Assembly (NCBI RefSeq): GCF_012641515.1
Contig: NZ_JABAHY010000010.1
Location: 1 to 57,277 of the forward strand
DNA from: Nesterenkonia sedimenti
GTDB lineage: Bacteria > Actinomycetota > Actinomycetes > Actinomycetales > Micrococcaceae
DNA length: 57,277 bases
Direction of reading: 5' to 3'
Below are positions 28,901-37,467 of the stretch, in pieces (position 1 is the stretch's first letter; the number at the start of each line of letters is the position of its first letter). Position numbers and translations under genes: made by a program. The notes beneath the pieces are model-generated. The model was not told the origin of the DNA, did no database searches, and saw only the letters and a list, made by a program, of their open reading frames with translations.

Positions 28901-30100
28901 GTGGTGAATGAGCGCGTTCAGGCAGTAGATGCTCTAAGGGCTTTGGCGCTGCTGGGGATCCTCAGCGTCAATATCTGGTACTTCGCCCAGCCGCATCTGC
29001 TGAACACCGGGGTTATCGCCGAGTTCCCCACCAGCACAGCCGACCAGCTGGTGCGCTTCAGCGCCTCGCTGCTCTTCGAGGGCAAGTCCTATGTGATCTT
29101 CAGCTTCCTCTTCGGGCTCAGCTTTGTGCTGGCCCAACGCGGCAGATCCACCGACACCACCCGGCGTGCCCTGCTGCGCTGCGGGATCCTGATTGTGCTG
29201 GGCCTGCTGCACGGACTGTTCCTCTTCGCAGGGGACATCCTGCTGGCCTACGGACTGCTGGGTCTAGTACTGCTGAGCCTGCGCGACACCTCAGCCCGCA
29301 GCGCCCGGATCATCGCCGGAGTGCTCTACGGGGTCATCGTGCTGATCGTCCTGGGACTCGGCAGCGGCTATGCCACCTGGGAAGACGGAGTCGACACCAT
29401 CAGCCTCTTCGGGGACCCCGCCGAGGCTGTGGCCGCCTACACCGGGGACCTCAGCCAGTGGTTCGGCTTCCAGACCTCTGCCTATGGCACTGTGGTCTTC
29501 TCCGTCCTGCTGGTCCAAGGACCGATGGCCTTCGCCGCCTTCCTGATCGGGCTCACCATCGGCCGTAGCCACCTGCTGGAACGCATCGATGCAGGAGAGT
29601 TCAGCACTAGCCGTCTGATGCTGCTGGCAGTCCCGGCACTGATCCTGGGACTGGGCATCAGCGCCCTAGCTGCCGTCATGGTCTGGGGAACCCCAGGAGA
29701 ACCCGGAACCGGCGAGGGTGTCGGCTACGGCACCCAGCTGATGGCCACCGGACTGAACTTCGCCGCCGGCCCCATCCAGGCCACTGGCTATGTACTGATC
29801 GCGCTCGTGATCTTCCGCGCCCTGCCCGGCCTGACCCAACTATTGGCCCCAGCCGGGCGGATGTCGTTGAGCAACTACCTCGGCCAATCAGTGGTGCTGG
29901 CCCTGCTGTTCTCCGGGCTCGGGCTGGGACTTGCCGGTCAGCTCGATGAGTGGGCAGTCGGCGTCGTCGTCATCTGTCTGTGGCTCACCCAGTTGGTGCT
30001 TTCATATCTGTGGCTGCGAGTGCTGCCGCGGGGGCCGGTGGAGATGCCGATGCGGGCAGTGCTGGATCTGACCACCGGGGAGTCCCGGCGATCATCCTGA
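28901..30100 (+). CDS. DUF418 domain-containing membrane protein
   Basis: The 399-residue polytopic protein begins VQAVDALRALALLGILSVNI, the typical start of the DUF418/YeiB family. It has about ten membrane helices; the C-terminal half carries the DUF418 part with LAPAGRMSLSNYLGQS. The family is of unknown function and is related to membrane acyltransferases. It stands alone between ino1 and the ABC/two-component operon. A GTG codon immediately follows the chosen GTG and could be the true start. Confidence 0.88.
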   Translation: MVNERVQAVDALRALALLGILSVNIWYFAQPHLLNTGVIAEFPTSTADQLVRFSASLLFEGKSYVIFSFLFGLSFVLAQRGRSTDTTRRALLRCGILIVLGLLHGLFLFAGDILLAYGLLGLVLLSLRDTSARSARIIAGVLYGVIVLIVLGLGSGYATWEDGVDTISLFGDPAEAVAAYTGDLSQWFGFQTSAYGTVVFSVLLVQGPMAFAAFLIGLTIGRSHLLERIDAGEFSTSRLMLLAVPALILGLGISALAAVMVWGTPGEPGTGEGVGYGTQLMATGLNFAAGPIQATGYVLIALVIFRALPGLTQLLAPAGRMSLSNYLGQSVVLALLFSGLGLGLAGQLDEWAVGVVVICLWLTQLVLSYLWLRVLPRGPVEMPMRAVLDLTTGESRRSS

Positions 30101-30146
30101 CACCCGGTGCTCTCAGCTCCAGGCATGAGACACCCCGGCTGGGAAC

Positions 30147-30191
30147 TCATCCTCAGGGTGGATGACCTCATCCGGGTGTGGACCGTAGGTT
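30147..30191 (+). promoter_or_regulatory. Promoter and candidate response-regulator operator of the ABC/two-component operon
   Basis: TCATCC (30147-30152) and GGATGA (30160-30165) form an inverted repeat, and CTCATCC recurs directly at 30167-30173. These overlap the -35 region (aTGACC at 30162-30167) of a promoter with TAGGTT (30186-30191) as -10. The NarL-type regulator encoded in the same operon is the natural candidate to bind here. Confidence 0.45.
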
Positions 30192-30198
30192 CGGAGAC

Positions 30199-31116
30199 AT
30201 GATTACAGCGGAGAATCTGCGAAAGCGATACGGCTCCAAAACAGCCGTGGACGGAATCAGCTTTCAGCTGGCCCCCGGTAAAGTCACCGGGTTCCTGGGA
30301 CCCAACGGCTCCGGGAAGTCCACGACCATGCGCATGGCAGTGGGTCTGGACAAACCCACCAGCGGCTCAGTGACCATCGGCGGCAAAAGCTTCCCCCAGC
30401 ACGCGGCACCTCTGCGCACTGTCGGGGCGGTCCTCGACGCCGGGGCCACCCACCCCGGACGCACCGGCCGCGGTCATCTGCAGGTGCTGGCTGCCACCCA
30501 TAAGATCAGCAAGAAGCGGGTCGATGAGGTCATCGAGCTCACCGGGCTGGGGGCCGCTTCCCGCAAACGCATCAAGAGCTACTCCCTGGGTATGAACCAG
30601 CGGCTGGGTATCGCCGCAGCCCTGCTGGGCGATCCCGCAGTGCTGATCTTCGACGAACCGGTCAACGGCCTGGACCCCGAGGGTGTGCGCTGGGTGCGCA
30701 GCCTTGCCCGGGACATGGCCGCCGAAGGCCGCACCGTCTTCGTCTCCTCCCACCTGATGAGCGAAATGTCCCAGACCGCCGATCACCTCATCGTGCTCGG
30801 TCAGGGTCGGATTATTGCCGATGCGCCCATCGGACAGCTGCTCGACAGCGGTGAACAGCGGGTACTGGTCCGCACCGAAAAACCCGCAGACCTCCGGCGC
30901 GCTCTCGGAGCAGAAGGGGTCAGCATCGAACAGACCGACGCCGAAACCCTGGAGGTCACCGGTCTGGATGCCCGCAGCATCGGTCGGCGCGCCCTGGAGA
31001 CCCAGGTGGTGCTGCATGAGCTGACTCCACAGCGCAGCACCCTGGAGGACGAATACATGAAACTCACCGGTGAACACGTCGAATACCGCTCCGGCGGACA
31101 GGAGGACCGGTCATGA
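30199..31116 (+). CDS. ABC transporter ATP-binding protein
   Basis: The 305-residue ATPase of the drug/antibiotic exporter class has Walker A GPNGSGKST, the signature YSLGMNQRLGIA, Walker B LIFDEPVNGLDPEG and the switch histidine in FVSSHLMSE. I chose ATG at 30199; the upstream GTG at 30178 precedes the -10 box. It overlaps the permease by 4 nt and lies in one operon with the sensor kinase and regulator. Confidence 0.93.
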   Translation: MITAENLRKRYGSKTAVDGISFQLAPGKVTGFLGPNGSGKSTTMRMAVGLDKPTSGSVTIGGKSFPQHAAPLRTVGAVLDAGATHPGRTGRGHLQVLAATHKISKKRVDEVIELTGLGAASRKRIKSYSLGMNQRLGIAAALLGDPAVLIFDEPVNGLDPEGVRWVRSLARDMAAEGRTVFVSSHLMSEMSQTADHLIVLGQGRIIADAPIGQLLDSGEQRVLVRTEKPADLRRALGAEGVSIEQTDAETLEVTGLDARSIGRRALETQVVLHELTPQRSTLEDEYMKLTGEHVEYRSGGQEDRS

Positions 31117-31967
31117 CCATCAACACCGCATCCGCCACCGCCGGCCACCGGCCCTTCGAAGTCGACCCCAGCCTGCCCGGAATCAGCTTCGGCGGAGTCA
31201 TGCGCTCCGAGCTGTCCAAGCTCAAGGCCCTGCGCACCACCTGGTGGCTCTCCCTGATCGCCATCGGCCTCGGAACGTTCATTGCTGGCTCAGTCGCCGT
31301 CTCCTACCGGAGCTTCGGCGGCAACGGGGATGAGCTCGCCCTGGCCGAACAGGGCACCGCAGGTGCCTACTTCGCGATGATCCTGCTGGGCTCACTCGGT
31401 GCGATCGCGATGACCACCGAATACTCCACCGGAGCCATCCGCTCCTCGCTGACCGCAGTGCCCCGACGGACCACCCTGCTGATCGCCAAGGCATTCGCCC
31501 TGACCCTCTGGTCAGCCGGAGTCACCCTGGTGATGATGCTCCTGGGGCATCTGGCCGTAGTCCTGTTCTCCGGGGAGCTGAGCCTCACCGCACCCTTCCA
31601 GGACACTGAGATCCTCAGCATGTACGCCGCCACCGGCCTGGTCGTAGTACTGACCACCCTGATGGGCTTCGGCCTGGGTGTGTTCCTGCGCAGCTCCGCC
31701 GGAGCCATCGTGGTGCTGACCCTGATCCTCTTCGTGGTGCAGATGGTCCTGGCCATTATGTACGGGGTCACCGAAGGTGCTGAATGGGTCGAGGCCCTGC
31801 TGCAGATCGAGTACATGGCCCTGCTGGACTCCTTCGTCTCAGCCGATGCCGGCGCCTACGGCATGGTCGAGCCCCTCGAACCTTGGCAGGGACTCCTCGG
31901 AATCCTCATCTGGGTGGCCGTGCCCAATATCCTGGGCTGGCTGAGCTTCTCCCGCCGGGATGCATGA
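31113..31967 (+). CDS. ABC-2 type transporter permease
   Basis: The 284-residue protein has six membrane helices, the first at about 50-72, and a short N-terminal cytoplasmic part with RSELSKLKALRTTWW, typical of ABC-2 export permeases. It pairs with the preceding ATPase. The substrate is unknown; comparable operons respond to or export antimicrobial peptides or toxic lipids. Confidence 0.9.
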   Translation: MTINTASATAGHRPFEVDPSLPGISFGGVMRSELSKLKALRTTWWLSLIAIGLGTFIAGSVAVSYRSFGGNGDELALAEQGTAGAYFAMILLGSLGAIAMTTEYSTGAIRSSLTAVPRRTTLLIAKAFALTLWSAGVTLVMMLLGHLAVVLFSGELSLTAPFQDTEILSMYAATGLVVVLTTLMGFGLGVFLRSSAGAIVVLTLILFVVQMVLAIMYGVTEGAEWVEALLQIEYMALLDSFVSADAGAYGMVEPLEPWQGLLGILIWVAVPNILGWLSFSRRDA

Positions 31968-31979
31968 TGAGATAGATCC

Positions 31980-33377
31980 ATGACCCTGACCTCCGGAGCC
32001 GAACCCTCCCCGGAGATGTTCGAACGCTGGGACAGCCTCGGATTGGTCCGCAAGCCGGGCATCCGAGGCTGGTTCCGGCGTCACCCCTGGTGGATGTCCG
32101 CCGTCGTCGTCGGTATCTATCTGCTCTGGTCGCTGTGGGTCTTCCCCGCAGCAGCGATCGATATGAGCCATGGCTGGGGCTGGCTGCTGTTCGGTCATCT
32201 GGTGATCGCCGCGGCGCTGTTCTTCCGGCATATCCGGCCGATCGCCGTGTTGGTGCTGGTGGTGGTCTTCGAGACCGCCATGCTCTTCTACTACCCGTGG
32301 CAGGGCGCGCAGATGGTCGGCCTGAGCTTCGCCGCCTATGCAGTCGGCTACCGTTATGGTCTGCGCTGGGGCCTACTTATGGCTGTGCCCGGCACGGCGC
32401 TGGCCTACAGCACCCTGCTCACCGCCCCACGCTGGATCGAGGACCACGGGCCCAGTATCTGGATGAGGCTCTACGCCTTCCCTGAAGAGGTCTCTGAATA
32501 CTGGGTGCTGATGATGATGGCGATCATGATGACCGCCGCGGTGGTCTTCGCCACCGGCCTCGGCACCGCAGTGCGGCGGGGGCATAACCACGAACGCGAG
32601 ATCCTCGAATGGGCGCAGAAGTCCCATGAGCTGGCCCAGCTGGGCGAACGCAACCGGATTGCGCGTGAGATGCATGATGTGGTCGCCCACTCCCTGTCGG
32701 TAATGATCTCGCTGGCCGATGGTGCACGGGTGGTGGCCAAGAAGGACCCCGAACGCGCCACCGAGGTGATCGGGGAGGTCTCCTCCACCGGACGCAGTGC
32801 CCTGGCCGATATGCGCCGGCTGCTCGGGGTCCTCCGCAAGGGTGAGGATGTCGAGGACGCCCGCCGGCCGATCACCGAATCCCTGGACGAGCTCTACGAG
32901 AACTTCCGTCAGGCCGGACTGCCGCTGCGGGTCGAGCACACCGGACCGCCCCTGCCGGAGAATGCCGCCTTCGGGCTAACCGTCCACCGGATCATCCAGG
33001 AGTCGCTGACCAATGTGCTGCGCTATGCCCAGAACATCCGCCGGGTCGAGGTCAGCATTGAGCACCAGCCCGGCACCAGCGAGGCTGAGCTGGAGAATCT
33101 CAAAGCCCAGGGCTTCTCCGAGAAGGAGCAGGCCGCGCTGGGGCTCAGCGGCGCCGCCCAGGTGATCATCACCATCACCGACGACGGGGTGGCCACCGGA
33201 TCAGGGACCCGCCGCGAGTCGGTAGGCTCGGGCCTGGGCATCCAAGGCATGCAGGAGCGGGCCAGCTTCTACAATGGATCGGTCTACGCCGGACCAGGAA
33301 AACACCACGGCTGGATGGTGCGGGCGGTCCTGGAACCGCCCCAGGAGAAGGCGCTGACCGGAAAGGGAACAGAATGA
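31980..33377 (+). CDS. NarL/LiaS-type sensor histidine kinase
   Basis: The 465-residue protein has five or six membrane helices in the first 200 residues with short loops, so it probably senses within the membrane. The HisKA_3 dimerisation motif RNRIAREMHDVVAHSLSVMI holds the phospho-acceptor histidine, and the ATPase domain has RIIQESLTNVLRYA and GSGLGIQGMQER. An unusual charged insert (LENLKAQGFSEKEQAALG) lies between the ATPase N and G boxes. Its stop overlaps the regulator start by 4 nt. Confidence 0.93.
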   Translation: MTLTSGAEPSPEMFERWDSLGLVRKPGIRGWFRRHPWWMSAVVVGIYLLWSLWVFPAAAIDMSHGWGWLLFGHLVIAAALFFRHIRPIAVLVLVVVFETAMLFYYPWQGAQMVGLSFAAYAVGYRYGLRWGLLMAVPGTALAYSTLLTAPRWIEDHGPSIWMRLYAFPEEVSEYWVLMMMAIMMTAAVVFATGLGTAVRRGHNHEREILEWAQKSHELAQLGERNRIAREMHDVVAHSLSVMISLADGARVVAKKDPERATEVIGEVSSTGRSALADMRRLLGVLRKGEDVEDARRPITESLDELYENFRQAGLPLRVEHTGPPLPENAAFGLTVHRIIQESLTNVLRYAQNIRRVEVSIEHQPGTSEAELENLKAQGFSEKEQAALGLSGAAQVIITITDDGVATGSGTRRESVGSGLGIQGMQERASFYNGSVYAGPGKHHGWMVRAVLEPPQEKALTGKGTE

Positions 33378-34090
33378 GCACTCGGGTCATGCTGGTCGAC
33401 GACCAGCACCTGTTGCGGATGGGGTTCAAACTCATCCTGGAGGGCGAGGACGACCTCGAGGTGATCGCTGAGGCAGGCGACGGCGCCGAAGCCGTGCAGA
33501 TGCTCGAGAACCTCGGGGAGAACCGCCCCGATGTGGTGCTCATGGATGTCCGGATGCCCACAATGGACGGCATCGAGGCCACCGCGGAGATCGCCAAACG
33601 CTGGTGCGAGGTCAAAGTCATCATCCTGACCACCTTCGACCTGGACGAATACGCCTTCTCCGGACTGCAGGCCGGGGCCAGCGCCTTCCTGCTCAAAGAC
33701 GTCGAACCCGATGACCTCGTCGACGCGGTTCGGGTGGTCGCCTCCGGGGATGCAGTGGTCGCCCCGCGGATCACCCAACGGCTGCTGGAGGTCTACCTCC
33801 GCAAAGGCGCAGAAACCCCGACGACGACGCCGGCCGAGAGCAGCCGCCCCAATGGGCAGGCGGTGGCCGATGCACTCAGCGATGGGATCACCCGCGAACC
33901 GCTGACCGCCCGGGAGACTGAGGTTCTCTACGCAGTGGCCGAGGGTCTCTCCAACGCCGAGATCGCCGAGAAGTTCTTCCTCTCCGAGGCCACGGTGAAG
34001 ACCCATGTCCGCAGGATCCTGACCAAACTGCAGCTGCGCGACCGGATCCAAGCGGTCGTCTACGTCTACCAATCGGGTCTGCTGGCCTGA
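33374..34090 (+). CDS. LuxR/NarL-family response regulator
   Basis: The 238-residue regulator has a receiver domain (VDDQHLLRMGF, phospho-acceptor in VVLMDVRMP, K in FLLKDV) and a C-terminal LuxR helix-turn-helix (LTARETEVLYAVAEGLSNAE, then EATVKTHV). A linker of about 30 residues is Thr/Pro-rich. It is the partner of the preceding kinase and probably controls this operon. Confidence 0.95.
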   Translation: MSTRVMLVDDQHLLRMGFKLILEGEDDLEVIAEAGDGAEAVQMLENLGENRPDVVLMDVRMPTMDGIEATAEIAKRWCEVKVIILTTFDLDEYAFSGLQAGASAFLLKDVEPDDLVDAVRVVASGDAVVAPRITQRLLEVYLRKGAETPTTTPAESSRPNGQAVADALSDGITREPLTARETEVLYAVAEGLSNAEIAEKFFLSEATVKTHVRRILTKLQLRDRIQAVVYVYQSGLLA

Positions 34091-34127
34091 ACCGGGGCTG
34101 CGGGGGTGGCTCCGATAGGGTGAAGCT

Positions 34128-35447
34128 ATGACTTCCACCACTGATGCGTTGATCCAGGATCTGGGCAAGTTCGTCACCGAATCACCATCCTCCTACCACG
34201 CTGCCGAGGTCACCGCGCAGCGTCTGGTTGAGGCCGGATTCACCCAACTCGGAGAGCATCAGGACTGGTCAGAACACTTCGACGCCGACACCACCGGTAA
34301 GCCCGGCAAATACGTGGTGGTCCGCGACGGCGCGGTGCTGGCCTGGATCATCCCCGAGGGTGTCCAGCCCACCACCCCGCTGCGGATCCTCGGTGCGCAT
34401 ACCGATTCCCCCGGCTTCAAGCTGAAACCGAAGTCCACCGTGGTCAAACAGGGCTGGGTCCAGGCCGGTATGGAGGTCTACGGCGGTCCGCTGCTGAACT
34501 CCTGGCTGGACCGTGAGCTGCGCCTGGCCGGCCGGCTGATAACCCGCGACGGTGCCACCCATCTGGCAGCCACCGGGCCGGTGGCGCGGATCCCACAGCT
34601 GGCGATCCATCTGGACCGGCAGGTCAACGCCGACGGGATCAAACTGGGCAAACAGCAGCACACTATGCCCATCCTGGGGCTTGCAGGATCCCCGGATGCT
34701 GCGGCCGAAGCCGATGTTCTGGATGTAGTGGCCCGGGCCGCCGGTGTGAATGCGGCAGATATAGACGGCTACGACGTCGTCGTCGCTGACGCTCAGCAGC
34801 CCGGTGTCTTCGGCGCTGATCAGGAGTTCTTCGCCTCCGGCCGGCTGGACAACCTCTCCAGTGTCTTCACCGGACTGCAGGCGCTGCTGGAGGCCGACGG
34901 CTCAGCCCCGGTGATCCCAATGCTGGCCGCCTTCGACCACGAGGAACTGGGTTCGGCCTCCCGCTCCGGTGCTGCCGGACCCTTCCTGGAGGAGGTGCTG
35001 GGCCGCATCTACGAAAGCCTCGGCGCCACCGCCTCAGACCGGGCGCGGGCGCTCGCAGCCTCCTGGCATCTGAGCTCCGATGCCGGCCATGCAGTGCATC
35101 CCAACTACTCGGAGCGCCATGACCCGGCCAACCGGCCGCTGCCCAATGCCGGGCCGCTGCTGAAAATCAACGCCAACCAGCGATACACCACCGATGCCCC
35201 CGGTGCGGCCATGTGGGCTGCCGTCTGCCGGGCAGCCGGAGTGCCGACCCAGGAGTTCGTCTCCAATAACGACATCCCCTGCGGGTCCACCATCGGGCCG
35301 ATCACCGCCACCCGGCTGGGCATCCGGACTGTGGATGTGGGCATCGCGCTGCTGAGCATGCATTCAGCCCGTGAGATGTGCGGAGTCGACGACGTCGCCT
35401 ACCTCCGGGACGCCATCGCCGCTTTCTTCACCACCGACCTGCCCTAA
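34128..35447 (+). CDS. M18 family aminopeptidase
   Basis: The 439-residue metallopeptidase matches M18 (aspartyl aminopeptidase family): the zinc motif [21 protein letters not shown], the catalytic pair in FDHEELGS and the late zinc ligand in [10 protein letters not shown]. It releases N-terminal residues, preferentially acidic ones in known members, in the cytoplasm. The box TAGGGT at 34116-34121 stands 6 nt before the ATG, suggesting leaderless transcription. Confidence 0.95.
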   Translation: MTSTTDALIQDLGKFVTESPSSYHAAEVTAQRLVEAGFTQLGEHQDWSEHFDADTTGKPGKYVVVRDGAVLAWIIPEGVQPTTPLRILGAHTDSPGFKLKPKSTVVKQGWVQAGMEVYGGPLLNSWLDRELRLAGRLITRDGATHLAATGPVARIPQLAIHLDRQVNADGIKLGKQQHTMPILGLAGSPDAAAEADVLDVVARAAGVNAADIDGYDVVVADAQQPGVFGADQEFFASGRLDNLSSVFTGLQALLEADGSAPVIPMLAAFDHEELGSASRSGAAGPFLEEVLGRIYESLGATASDRARALAASWHLSSDAGHAVHPNYSERHDPANRPLPNAGPLLKINANQRYTTDAPGAAMWAAVCRAAGVPTQEFVSNNDIPCGSTIGPITATRLGIRTVDVGIALLSMHSAREMCGVDDVAYLRDAIAAFFTTDLP

Positions 35448-35509
35448 TCCGCTCTACTGCAGGTCAGCGCGGGCGTCGTCGTCGGGTTTTCTGCCCCGAG
35501 GCCCTGGTG

Positions 35510-35515
35510 TAGAAT
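35510..35515 (+). promoter_or_regulatory. Putative -10 box of the rpsF-ssb-rpsR-rplI operon
   Basis: TAGAAT would start transcription near 35522 and give a leader of about 85 nt ahead of rpsF, with AGGAGG at 35591-35596. No strong -35 is seen. Confidence 0.5.
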
Positions 35516-35607
35516 TGATGAGTTGTGCGTCCAGACGCACATACGCATCTAGAACCTCCTGTTACGGAAATCCCGTGACCGCAAGACCGAAGGAGGTGGG
35601 TTCAATA

Positions 35608-35907
35608 ATGCGTCATTACGAACTGATGGTGCTGGTCGACCCCGAGGTTGACGAGCGCACAGTGGAGCCCACTCTGGGCAAGTACATGGAACTGGTCAAG
35701 AAGGACGGCGGCTCCGTCGACAAGATCGACATTTGGGGACGCCGCCAGCTGGCCTACGAGATCCAGAAGAAGAACGAGGCAATCTACGCCGTCGTCGACT
35801 TCCACTCCACTCCCGACTCCGCCAAGGAGCTGGACCGTCTGCTGCGCCTGAATGAGACCATTCTGCGCACCAAGATCATCCGTCCCGAAGAGTTCAAAGT
35901 CGCCTGA
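35608..35907 (+). CDS. rpsF: 30S ribosomal protein S6
   Basis: The 99-residue product begins [19 protein letters not shown] and ends IRPEEFKVA, full S6 length. It binds S18 in the 30S platform. I chose ATG at 35608, 11 nt after AGGAGG; the open frame extends upstream but that part is not S6. It heads the S6-SSB-S18-L9 operon. Confidence 0.97.
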   Translation: MRHYELMVLVDPEVDERTVEPTLGKYMELVKKDGGSVDKIDIWGRRQLAYEIQKKNEAIYAVVDFHSTPDSAKELDRLLRLNETILRTKIIRPEEFKVA

Positions 35908-35949
35908 GCGACCTACATCACCAGCCGAGAAGGTACATAAGGAGCACAT

Positions 35950-36504
35950 ATGGCAGGCGAGACCATCATCACCGTCGTCGGAAACCTGACTGCGGACCCG
36001 GAGCTGCGCTACACCCCCTCGGGTGCAGCGGTGACGAACTTCGTCATTGCCTCCACACCGCGGTACTTCGACCGACAGGCCAATGAGTTCAAAGATGCCG
36101 AGACGCTCTTTGTGCGCTGCTCGCTCTGGCGAGAAGCGGCTGAGAATGTGGTCGAGTCCCTGACCAAGGGAACCCGGGTCATCGCCCAGGGCCGGCTGAA
36201 GGCTCGCAGCTACCAGGATAAGGAAGGCAATAACCGGACTTCCTGGGAGCTCGATGTCGACGAGATCGGCCCCTCGCTGCGCTTTGCTACCGCTCAGGTC
36301 CAGCGCCAGGGCGGCGGAGGCCGCCAGGGTGGAGGACCCGGCGGCGGATTCGGCGGCGGTGGCAACCAGGGCGGCTTCGGAGGCGGCGACGCCTGGGGCA
36401 GCCCCGGTCCACAGGGCGGCGGCCCCCAGCAGGATCCCTGGGGCGGTCAGCCCTCCCAGGGCGGCGGCTGGGATGCACCCGGTGGCGACGAACCACCCTT
36501 CTGA
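35950..36504 (+). CDS. ssb: Single-stranded DNA-binding protein
   Basis: The 184-residue protein has an OB fold (about 1-115: [44 protein letters not shown]), a glycine/glutamine-rich flexible linker (about 118-175) and the acidic tip GGDEPPF that recruits replication partners. It binds ssDNA as a tetramer. GGAGCAC precedes the ATG. Confidence 0.97.
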   Translation: MAGETIITVVGNLTADPELRYTPSGAAVTNFVIASTPRYFDRQANEFKDAETLFVRCSLWREAAENVVESLTKGTRVIAQGRLKARSYQDKEGNNRTSWELDVDEIGPSLRFATAQVQRQGGGGRQGGGPGGGFGGGGNQGGFGGGDAWGSPGPQGGGPQQDPWGGQPSQGGGWDAPGGDEPPF

Positions 36505-36573
36505 TCAACACCATTAATCAACCACCATCCCGCGCAGTAGACGCGGGCTCCAACCATGAAAAGGAGCACCACG

Positions 36574-36816
36574 ATGGCAAAGCCTGACATCAAGAAGCCG
36601 GTGAAGCCGAAGGCTAACCCGCTCAAGGCAGCCGATATCACCCACATTGACTACAAGGACACCGCTCTGCTGCGGAAGTTCATCTCTGACCGCGGCAAGA
36701 TCCGCGCCCGCCGGGTTACCGGTGTCTCCGTCCAGGAGCAGCGCAAGATCGCCCAGGCCATCAAGAACGCCCGCGAGATGGCCCTGCTGCCCTACTCCGG
36801 CGCAGGCCGCGGCTGA
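36574..36816 (+). CDS. rpsR: 30S ribosomal protein S18 (zinc-free type)
   Basis: The 80-residue S18 has the core [20 protein letters not shown] (given as a span) and MALLPYSG. The positions that are CxxC in zinc-binding S18 read NPLKA here, and the later Cys/His pair is replaced in GVSVQEQR, so this copy carries none of the zinc ligands. I chose ATG at 36574 because AAAGGAG lies 8 nt upstream. It sits in the usual rpsF-ssb-rpsR-rplI operon rather than in a zinc-starvation cluster. Confidence 0.94.
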   Translation: MAKPDIKKPVKPKANPLKAADITHIDYKDTALLRKFISDRGKIRARRVTGVSVQEQRKIAQAIKNAREMALLPYSGAGRG

Positions 36817-36843
36817 GACGACTGAGGAAGGAAAGGACAACTT

Positions 36844-37296
36844 ATGGCTAAGCTCATCCTGACTCAGGAAGTAACTGGACTCGGTGCAGCCGGCGACATC
36901 GTCGAGGTCCGGGACGGTTACGCACGTAACTACCTGCTGCCCCGCGGCTACGCCCTGACTTGGACCAAGGGCGGCGAGAAGGACGTGGAGCGTATCCGCG
37001 CTGCACGCCAGGCTCGCGAGATCGCAACCGTTGAAGAGGCTCAGGCCATCGCAGAGAAGCTGCAGGCCCAGCCGATCACCATCGGTGTGAAATCCGGCGA
37101 GTCCGGCCGCCTCTTCGGCACCGTCGGTGCAGCTCAGGTGGCTGAGGCTGTGGAGTCCGCAGGGCTCGGCAGCATCGATAAGCGCACCGTGGAGATTCCC
37201 GAGCGGATCAAGGCTGTGGGCAACTACACCGCCACTGTGAAGCTGCACGCTGACGTCACCGCCAGCCTCGACCTCCAGGTTGTGGCTGCTCGGTAA
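36844..37296 (+). CDS. rplI: 50S ribosomal protein L9
   Basis: The 150-residue protein starts [20 protein letters not shown] and has the N-terminal rRNA-binding domain ([16 protein letters not shown]), a long central helix and a C-terminal domain. It ends the operon and is followed by an intrinsic terminator. Confidence 0.97.
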   Translation: MAKLILTQEVTGLGAAGDIVEVRDGYARNYLLPRGYALTWTKGGEKDVERIRAARQAREIATVEEAQAIAEKLQAQPITIGVKSGESGRLFGTVGAAQVAEAVESAGLGSIDKRTVEIPERIKAVGNYTATVKLHADVTASLDLQVVAAR

Positions 37297-37319
37297 TAGC
37301 CCAGCACTTTACGCATCAG

Positions 37320-37347
37320 GCCCCCGGGATTATCCTGGGGGCTTTTT
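37320..37347 (+). terminator. Intrinsic terminator after rplI
   Basis: GCCCCCGGG and CCTGGGGGC pair around a 4-nt loop (ATTAT region) and are followed by five T, then GCG. It ends the S6-SSB-S18-L9 transcript. Confidence 0.88.
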
Positions 37348-37389
37348 GCGTACCCAGGGGAAAACAGACCTGATCAGAGGACTCAGAGA

Positions 37390-37427
37390 GTTAACTGCTT
37401 CGAAACAAAAAAGGTGTTAACTAGAAT
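37390..37427 (+). promoter_or_regulatory. Putative pucR promoter with paired GTTAAC sites
   Basis: TAGAAT (37422-37427) with TTCGAA (37399-37404) at 17 bp forms a candidate promoter. Two GTTAAC palindromes, at 37390-37395 and 37416-37421, flank the -35 and abut the -10, which suggests an operator, perhaps for the PucR product itself. Confidence 0.45.
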
Positions 37428-37467
37428 GTCCTAATCATTTACCTGTGATGAGGTGGAGGGACGCCGA

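Noticed and set aside
35371-35607. Upstream extension of rpsF
   Set aside because: It overlaps the M18 gene and the promoter; S6 begins at ATG 35608 after AGGAGG.
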